From positions 23,575,377 to 23,639,376 of the forward strand of contig CM029368.1 in the NCBI GenBank assembly GCA_017165825.1: DNA of 64,000 bases, read 5' to 3'. Below the pieces are notes generated by a model. It made no database searches and was not told where the DNA came from. It saw only the letters and a program-made list of their open reading frames with translations. Below, piece by piece: positions 59,178 through 64,000 of this stretch. Both the position numbers and the translations under genes were made by a program. This DNA comes from Hepsetus odoe. Its lineage: Eukaryota; Chordata; Actinopteri; Characiformes; Hepsetidae. Positions within the stretch are counted from its first letter, which is position 1; each line of letters begins with the position of its first letter.

Positions 59178-60328
59178 AGCGCAGGAGGATGGTGGAGACC
59201 ACTTCCTGCATCGTGCAACCCGGGAGGTCGACCAAGAAAGCCCTTCGCAGCAAGGAAAGCGGCATCAAGACCCCCAAACCCAGCACCACAAAGCCACCTG
59301 CTACACAGAAAGCAGAGAAGGAGCAGCTACAGGTTAGTGGGAAGTTTAGAAGGAAAGTTCGGGTGCAAAGGAGAATTGAACATGAAGCTGCGGTAACCAT
59401 TCAGGCACAGGTGAGGAAGCAATTGAGCAGAAAATACTACCTGAAGCTACTGTGGGCAGCCAGGACTGTTCAGCGATATTACCGAGCTAATAAGATGATG
59501 AAGCAAGAAATGAAGTCTTTGAAGGAGAAAAGGAAGGCTGCTGTTGTTCTGCAAGCCGCATTCCGAGGGATGAAGACCAGACAGGCTCTGAAACAGAAGC
59601 ACCATGCTGCAACTGTGATACAATGTGCTTACAGGGCTCACTGTGCTCGGACACGATATTTATGCATCAAGTATGCTGCTATTGCCATCCAGCTTAGGTA
59701 TCGCTCCACACTTGAAGCCAGAAAGCAGAGGGAGGAATTCTTGAAATTGTGCTCTGCTGCAATGTTCCTGCAAGCCTGCTTCAGAGGTCAGAGGGTCAGA
59801 AGGGAGGTGATCCTGCAACATCAGGCAGCTTCCCTGATTCAGGCTGCGTTCAGAAGACACCGGGAGGTAGTTAAGTACTGGGCCATAAGGGTGTCAGCCA
59901 TCATTCAAAGACATTTTAGGTCCTACACTAAGGGTAAATTTGAACATGAGAGATTCCAGGTATTGAGAAGGTCAGTGATATGCATCCAGGCAGCTTTTAG
60001 GGGTTTTTCTGTTCGAAAGAATGTTGCTGCAAAGCACAAAGCTGCCACCATGATTCAGGCTGTAGTAAGAATGCACCAGCAAAGATTGGTTTTCAAGAAG
60101 CAGTGCTGGGCAGCAAGTGTTCTTCAGAGGAGGTTCAGAAGGTGGAAGCTTGGGCATCAACAAAAGCAGAGGTATCAGCTGTTCAGGCATGCTGCAATTT
60201 GCTTGCAAAAGTCATTCAGAGCAAAGCAGGCAAGGGATCTGGCCAAACGGATCAGAGCTGCAAGGACAATCCAATCTCACCTCAGAGATGAACAAATCAG
60301 CTACATGAATGTTCAGATCACTGAATAG
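58991..60328 (+). CDS. ASPM-like IQ-repeat ORF carried by the LTR element
   Basis: A 445-codon frame; the first ATG lies in the GC-rich repeats and is probably not a native start. From about residue 130 to the end it is a tandem array of some 13 IQ-type units spaced 22-25 residues, for example AAVTIQAQVRKQL, AAVVLQAAFRGMK, AATVIQCAYRAHC, AASLIQAAFRRHR, SVICIQAAFRGFS, AASVLQRRFRRWK and AARTIQSHLR. The basic linker QVSGKFRRKVRVQRRIEHE precedes it. Dense arrays of this AA..IQ...R form are characteristic of ASPM (abnormal spindle), where they bind calmodulin and myosin-like light chains at spindle poles. The calponin-homology and C-terminal parts of ASPM are absent. The frame is uninterrupted, so selection or recent capture is likely. 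Myosin necks have far fewer IQs, making ASPM the best source; an alignment is needed to prove it. Confidence 0.7.
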   Translation: MPCSPRKHGAHRAATRLHGVHRAATRLHGAHRESTAPTERNAKKAARNKRSEAVAKKAVPDIERRRMVETTSCIVQPGRSTKKALRSKESGIKTPKPSTTKPPATQKAEKEQLQVSGKFRRKVRVQRRIEHEAAVTIQAQVRKQLSRKYYLKLLWAARTVQRYYRANKMMKQEMKSLKEKRKAAVVLQAAFRGMKTRQALKQKHHAATVIQCAYRAHCARTRYLCIKYAAIAIQLRYRSTLEARKQREEFLKLCSAAMFLQACFRGQRVRREVILQHQAASLIQAAFRRHREVVKYWAIRVSAIIQRHFRSYTKGKFEHERFQVLRRSVICIQAAFRGFSVRKNVAAKHKAATMIQAVVRMHQQRLVFKKQCWAASVLQRRFRRWKLGHQQKQRYQLFRHAAICLQKSFRAKQARDLAKRIRAARTIQSHLRDEQISYMNVQITE

Positions 60329-60360
60329 GAGGGGTTGGTGACAGAGCTCTACCAGCCTCG

Positions 60361-61460
60361 ATGCTACAGGTGAATGCCTCGGTCACAAATGAAGGGTTGA
60401 AACGCAAGGAAAGGATCACCTATCTGCTTCCTCAGCTGGAGAGGACCAAAGGACTCGTGTCCAGTTGCCAAAGGGAGATCGAAGCCATGGAAACAGAAAG
60501 AAAAGCCCTGGCTCAAGACAAATTGAGCTTCAAGGAAGGAGCGCGAAATTCAGAGAGGAGAGAGAGGTCTCTAGAATACAGCTGCAAGCTGTGACGGCCG
60601 TCCAAAGAGAAGGGCTGGAAAGAACGGATGAACAGAGGGACCAAACTGTATGCCAGACAACGAGGAGAGTTGAGACTCCAACCATTCAGGAGAAGCTGGA
60701 AGCTAAAATAGCCACTCTGGAAGAACAACTGAATCAGACCACAGCAGAGCTGAGAAGGGTGCAGGACCACAACGTTGCTCTGCAGGCTGAACTGAGAGAA
60801 GCCCAAAGTAATGCCAGTAAGCTCAGCGAGCTAGAGAAGCAGGTTAGTGGTATGGAAGCAAGATTGGCGATCTTCGAATCTCGACTTCCTCCACAGACAC
60901 CAGTGCATGCTGGGACCCTGGTGGTTAACGCCAGCGCGGAGCAGCTGAAGAACAGTCTGATGGAGAAGCCGGGAAAAATTCCAGAGGTTGAACAGCAGCA
61001 AGATGACTCCCCACCTTTAGTTCACCCTCTGAGTTCAGCAGACTTGGAACAAGGCGGTTCGTGGAGGAGTCCAAGTGGAACTTCTCGTAGTGGAACCAGG
61101 AGCTGGGATGCTGCCTCACTGAGCTCCAAGCAGCAGGGAAGTATGACCGAGAAGAGGAAGGAGCCAAAAGACATCAGAAATGACCTGTCTCAGTTTAAGG
61201 AAGTGAACGACAGCTTCTGTACTGTGGATTCTGTGATAAGAGACGTGAAGAACAAAGAAGGCAAGGGTTGGAAACAGGGTTCGGACTATATGAAAAAGAC
61301 TTCCTCTTTGATCCCTTTAAGGTCTGTGTTTAGCTCTCTTTCAGGTTCCACCAAGGCAAGGCGTTCCCCTGAATCAGGCTATTCCTCCAGTGACTCTAGG
61401 CACCAGTTGAAAAGATGGACTGAATTGCTGGGATTCCCCTCACCACCACCAGCTGTCTGA
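60361..61460 (+). pseudogene. Coiled-coil and Ser-rich segment of unrecognised protein, split over two frames
   Basis: The frame 60361-60594 encodes a helical stretch (LLPQLERTKGLVSSCQREIE). At about 60540-60560 coding character passes to the frame of 60465-61460, which continues with REEREVSRIQLQAV, so a small indel or frameshift site is implied. Residues around 60680-60890 form a leucine/glutamate heptad coiled coil (LEAKIATLEEQLNQTTAELR; VQDHNVALQAELREAQ). The remaining 180 residues are Ser/Lys-rich and low in structure, ending SPPPAV. No reverse transcriptase, integrase or protease motif is present. I do not recognise the source. It lies after the IQ array within the same LTR element and ends 148 bp before the 3' LTR. 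Confidence 0.5.
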
Positions 61461-61598
61461 CATGGCTGGTCGGGGGCCCTTTTTATATTTTTTGTGGACC
61501 TGACCATATGTCCCGACAAGGGACTTTTGTTTTGTTGTTTTGGCCTTCCCCCCAGAGGTTCGGCTATGTTCTAGCGCTTCGGGAGCCGCGCCTTTGGT

Positions 61599-61605
61599 GG
61601 GGGGG
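61599..61605 (+). promoter_or_regulatory. Candidate polypurine tract of the LTR element
   Basis: Seven G residues (context TTTGGTGGGGGGGTTC) end three bases before the TG of the 3' LTR, the position where plus-strand DNA synthesis is primed in LTR elements. Confidence 0.65.
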
Positions 61606-61608
61606 TTC

Positions 61609-62031
61609 TGTCACACGTGGGGTGTTTTGGGCACGCTAGAGGGCGCTCTCTGTCACATGTGTTGTGTTTTGGGCACGCTAGAGGGCGCTCTGTTCTGACT
61701 GAGCACACCTGAGCCCCTGCAGGCAGGTGTGCATCATTGGGGATGACTATTTAAGCCCCGATGAGTCAGAACAGAGTGCGGCTCATTAGGTAGGTTAAGC
61801 CTATGCGTAACGGGTGGTTTTGGTATATGTAACTTGGTGTCTGTGACTTGGTATATGTAACTTAGTATATGCTACTTAGTATCTAGGGTTAGACTGCAGT
61901 TCCTCGGTTCTAGGGTTTCTTGTTTAGAACTGCAGTCCCCGTTCCTTGTTTTTGTAAGTGTGACTAATAAAAGTATATTCCTAACTCCTGGCTCCGAGCT
62001 GACGTCCCTCCGGTACCCCGCCACCGTTACA
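61609..62031 (+). repeat. 3' LTR
   Basis: 423 bp, TGTCACACG...CGTTACA. Two copies of the TTTTGGGCACGCTAGAGGGCGC unit, TATTTAAG at 61748-61755 and AATAAA at 61966-61971. Shorter than the 5' LTR only because of the repeat-unit number. Confidence 0.92.
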
Positions 62032-62345
62032 TCTGGTTTGGCTGAAATATATAATTGTGTGTCATCAGTGTAACAGTGGATGCTGATTCCATGTTTCCGG
62101 ATAACTGAACCCAGTAAAGTAGCACCAGTAAACCCAGTGCTATTTAAAATGTTTTTGGCACATTTCCCAGGTTAAGAGATGAGTTTACTATTTCTAATAA
62201 AGGCCTGATTATTACTGGCACTTTTTTAAGTAGTCTGGTAGAGACTGAATAGAGCATGTAAGTAGAATAATTGGAAGAAGAAATTGCTGAGAAGAGGTCG
62301 ATCTGCAGAACTGGATTAAAATAAGTTAACCTCTCTGTTGGTATT
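62032..62345 (-). mobile_element. Old L2 LINE copy, part right of the LTR element
   Basis: Starts with the duplicated TCTGG and continues the L2 frame interrupted at 57853 (minus strand DDTQLYISAKP region). After an internal deletion it shows an earlier RT block (RPLLEIVNSSL, about 62210-62175). Confidence 0.65.
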
Positions 62346-64000
62346 AGGATTTCAAGTCAATTCAAGTAGGATTTTATTGTCCTTTCAACCATATACACAG
62401 TACATAGTGAAACGAAATAACGTTCCTCCAGGACCCTGGTGCTACACATAAGACACAAGAGACACGACATAAGACAAACAGACAACAACAATAGACAGAA
62501 CATGCAGTGCATAAATTTGTGTTGCAGAACAAAGCAGCCCATGTTACTGGCAATATGATGGAGCAGCAGTGTTTTGGTTAAAGTGTGCAGTGCAAAAATA
62601 AATACTAGTATTAAGTATTGCAATAAGTAGTAAGTGTTGCAGTGGTAAAGTGATTCAGTTCAAGAGTCTGATGGCCAGGGGGAAGAAACAGTTTCTCATC
62701 CTGGAAGTGGAGGCCCGTATGCTGCGGAACCTTTTCCTGGATGGCAGGAGGGAGAAGAGAGTGTGGGATGGGTGAGAAGGATCATCCACAATGCTGGTTG
62801 CTTTGCGGATGCAGCGAGTGGTGAAGATGTCCTGAACAGAGGGCAGAGAGACCCCGATGATCTTCTGAGCTATTCTCACTACCTGTTGTAGGGACTTGCG
62901 GTCTAAGACGTTGCAGTTCCCGTACCAGGTAGTGATGCAGCTGCTCAGGATGCTCTCGATGGTTCCCCTGTAGAAGATGGTGAGGATGGGTGGCGGAAGA
63001 TGGGCTTTCCTTAGTCTGTGCAGGAAGTAGAGATGCTGCTGGGCTTTCTTTGTGATGGAGTTGGTGTTGAGGGACCATGTGAGGTTGTCTGTTAAGTGAA
63101 CACCAAGAAACTTGGTGCTCTGGACCATCTCCACTGGTGAGGTGTTGATATTCAGTGGAGCGTGGTCCCGACGTGGTCTCCTGAAGTCAAAAACCATCTC
63201 TTTAGTCTTGTCGACGTTCAGAGACAGGTTGTTGATTCTACACCAGTCCATCAGCTGTTGTATCAACTCTCTGTACACCGCCTCGTCTCCACCGCTGATC
63301 AGACCCACTATGGTTGTATCATCAGCAAATCTGACTATGTGGTTCGAGCTGTGCTTGGCTGCACAGTCGTGGGTTATCAATGTGAACAGCAGTGGGCTGA
63401 GCACACAGCCCTGAGGGGCCCCTGTGCTCAGCGGGATGGTTTTGGAGGTGCTGCTACTCATCCTGACTGACTGGGGTCTCCCAGTAAGGAAGTCCAGGAT
63501 CCAGTTACAGAGGGAGGTGTTCAGGCCCAGCAGCCTCAGCTTCTCACTCAGATGCTGAGGGATGATGGTGTTGAATGCTGAACTGTAATCAATGAACAGC
63601 ATTCTGACATAACTGTCCTTTCTGTCCAGGTGAGAAAGGGCCAGATGGAGGGTGGTGGAGATTGCATTGTCCGTTGAGTGGTTGGGATGATACGCAAACT
63701 GCAGGGGATCCAGTGAGGAGGGGATTTGAGTCTTGATGTGCCTCATGACCAGTACTTCATGATGATGGGTGTGAGTGCGATGGGACGATAGTCATTGAGG
63801 CAGGAGACTGACGATTTCTTTGGCACTGGGATGATGCTGGTGGTCTTGAAGCACCGTGGAACAACAGTGGTGCTCAGAGAGATGTTGAAGATGTCGGTGA
63901 GAACATCTGCCAGCTGTTCTGCACATCCTCTGAGCACATGACCTTGAATGTTGTCTGGACCAGCAGCTTTCCGTAGGTTGGCTCTCAGTAGAGATCTTCT
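62346..64000 (-). mobile_element. Rex1-type LINE, runs past the right window edge
   Basis: The minus strand reads a reverse transcriptase in Rex1 order and ends in a 3' UTR of about 300 bp with a short tail (plus strand tcaagtcaattcaagtagga near 62355). The 5' part lies beyond 64000. Confidence 0.85.
62655..64000 (-). pseudogene. Rex1-type reverse transcriptase, one frameshift, N-terminus outside window
   Basis: The frame open from 64000 to about 63743 encodes the segment before the fingers domain (DIFNISLSTTVVPRCFKTTS, NDYRPIALTPIIMK). A small deletion near 63750 shifts it and creates a stop. The adjacent frame 63746-62655 continues without interruption for 363 codons: LQFAYHPNHSTDNAI, MLFIDYSSAFNTI (first catalytic Asp), LSTGAPQGCVLSPLLF, catalytic FADDTTIVGL, and the thumb region WRINNLSLN-like, ending SRMRNCFFPLAIRLLN. 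The protein copies the LINE RNA at the target site. With only one visible lesion the copy is fairly young, though this allele is probably inactive. Confidence 0.85.

Larger units (their letters stand above)
57854..62031 (+). mobile_element. LTR retrotransposon with captured IQ-repeat (ASPM-like) and coiled-coil cargo
   Basis: Two long direct repeats (57854-58334, 61609-62031) start TGTCACA and end CGTTACA. TCTGG at 57849-57853 and 62032-62036 is a perfect 5-bp target duplication, and the flanks are continuous pieces of one L2 copy. A self-priming type primer site follows the 5' LTR and a G-run precedes the 3' LTR. The 3274-bp interior contains no DTG/DSG protease, reverse transcriptase (YxDD), RNase H or integrase motif. 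It has an ORF of unknown, possibly gag-derived nature, an array of IQ motifs, and a coiled-coil segment. It is therefore non-autonomous and appears to carry host coding sequence. Alternative: a chimera formed before LTR recombination; the single TSD argues it moved as one unit. Confidence 0.88.

Noticed and set aside
58991..60328. IQ array as a myosin neck or as an ordinary host ASPM exon at this locus
   Set aside because: Myosin necks have at most about six IQs, and the segment lies wholly between LTRs with a shared target duplication, so it arrived with the element. A myosin origin is not excluded without alignment.

Overview
The window looks like a piece of a teleost fish chromosome. Two things support this: an exon of the vertebrate TENT5 (FAM46) family at the left edge, and a repeat content typical of ray-finned fish (Tc1-like transposons, L2, Rex1-type and RTE-type LINEs, tRNA-derived SINEs, a hAT MITE). 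The exact lineage cannot be settled from the sequence. All calls come from reading the sequence; no database search was possible.

Layout. Positions 1-534 are the end of an intron whose polypyrimidine tract is a pure (CT)n microsatellite. Positions 535-1560 are the large terminal coding exon of a TENT5 non-canonical poly(A) polymerase, closest to TENT5B, followed by a probable long 3' UTR. From about 3.1 kb to 57 kb I find no convincing host protein-coding exon. This AT-rich, desert-like stretch is filled with decayed transposons, many of them nested: SINEs in Tc1 and RTE copies, and a young L2 in an older LINE. Notable items are an L2 with an uninterrupted 1021-codon ORF2 (20.5-24.4 kb), a nearly complete Tc1 element with matching termini and TA duplications (37.7-39.4 kb), a hAT MITE with a perfect 8-bp target duplication (47.0-47.2 kb), a 36-bp-stem palindrome (42.3 kb) and a 171-bp TRIM-like miniature with 68/69-bp TG...CA direct repeats (35.85-36.02 kb).

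The most unusual object is at 57854-62031: a young LTR retrotransposon inserted in an old L2 copy and flanked by the 5-bp duplication TCTGG. It has LTRs of 481 and 423 bp, a G-run before the 3' LTR, and no visible reverse transcriptase, integrase or protease. Its interior holds a GC-rich gag-like or unknown ORF, then about 13 tandem IQ motifs of the kind found in the spindle protein ASPM, then a coiled-coil/serine-rich segment I do not recognise. The ten bases predicted to start its RNA, 30 bp after the LTR TATA box, are exactly complementary to the ten bases 2 nt downstream of the 5' LTR. This suggests self-primed reverse transcription of the Tf1 type. The reading is that a non-autonomous, self-priming Ty3/gypsy-like element has captured host gene sequence. 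The right edge (62.35-64 kb) is a Rex1-type LINE on the minus strand that runs out of the window.
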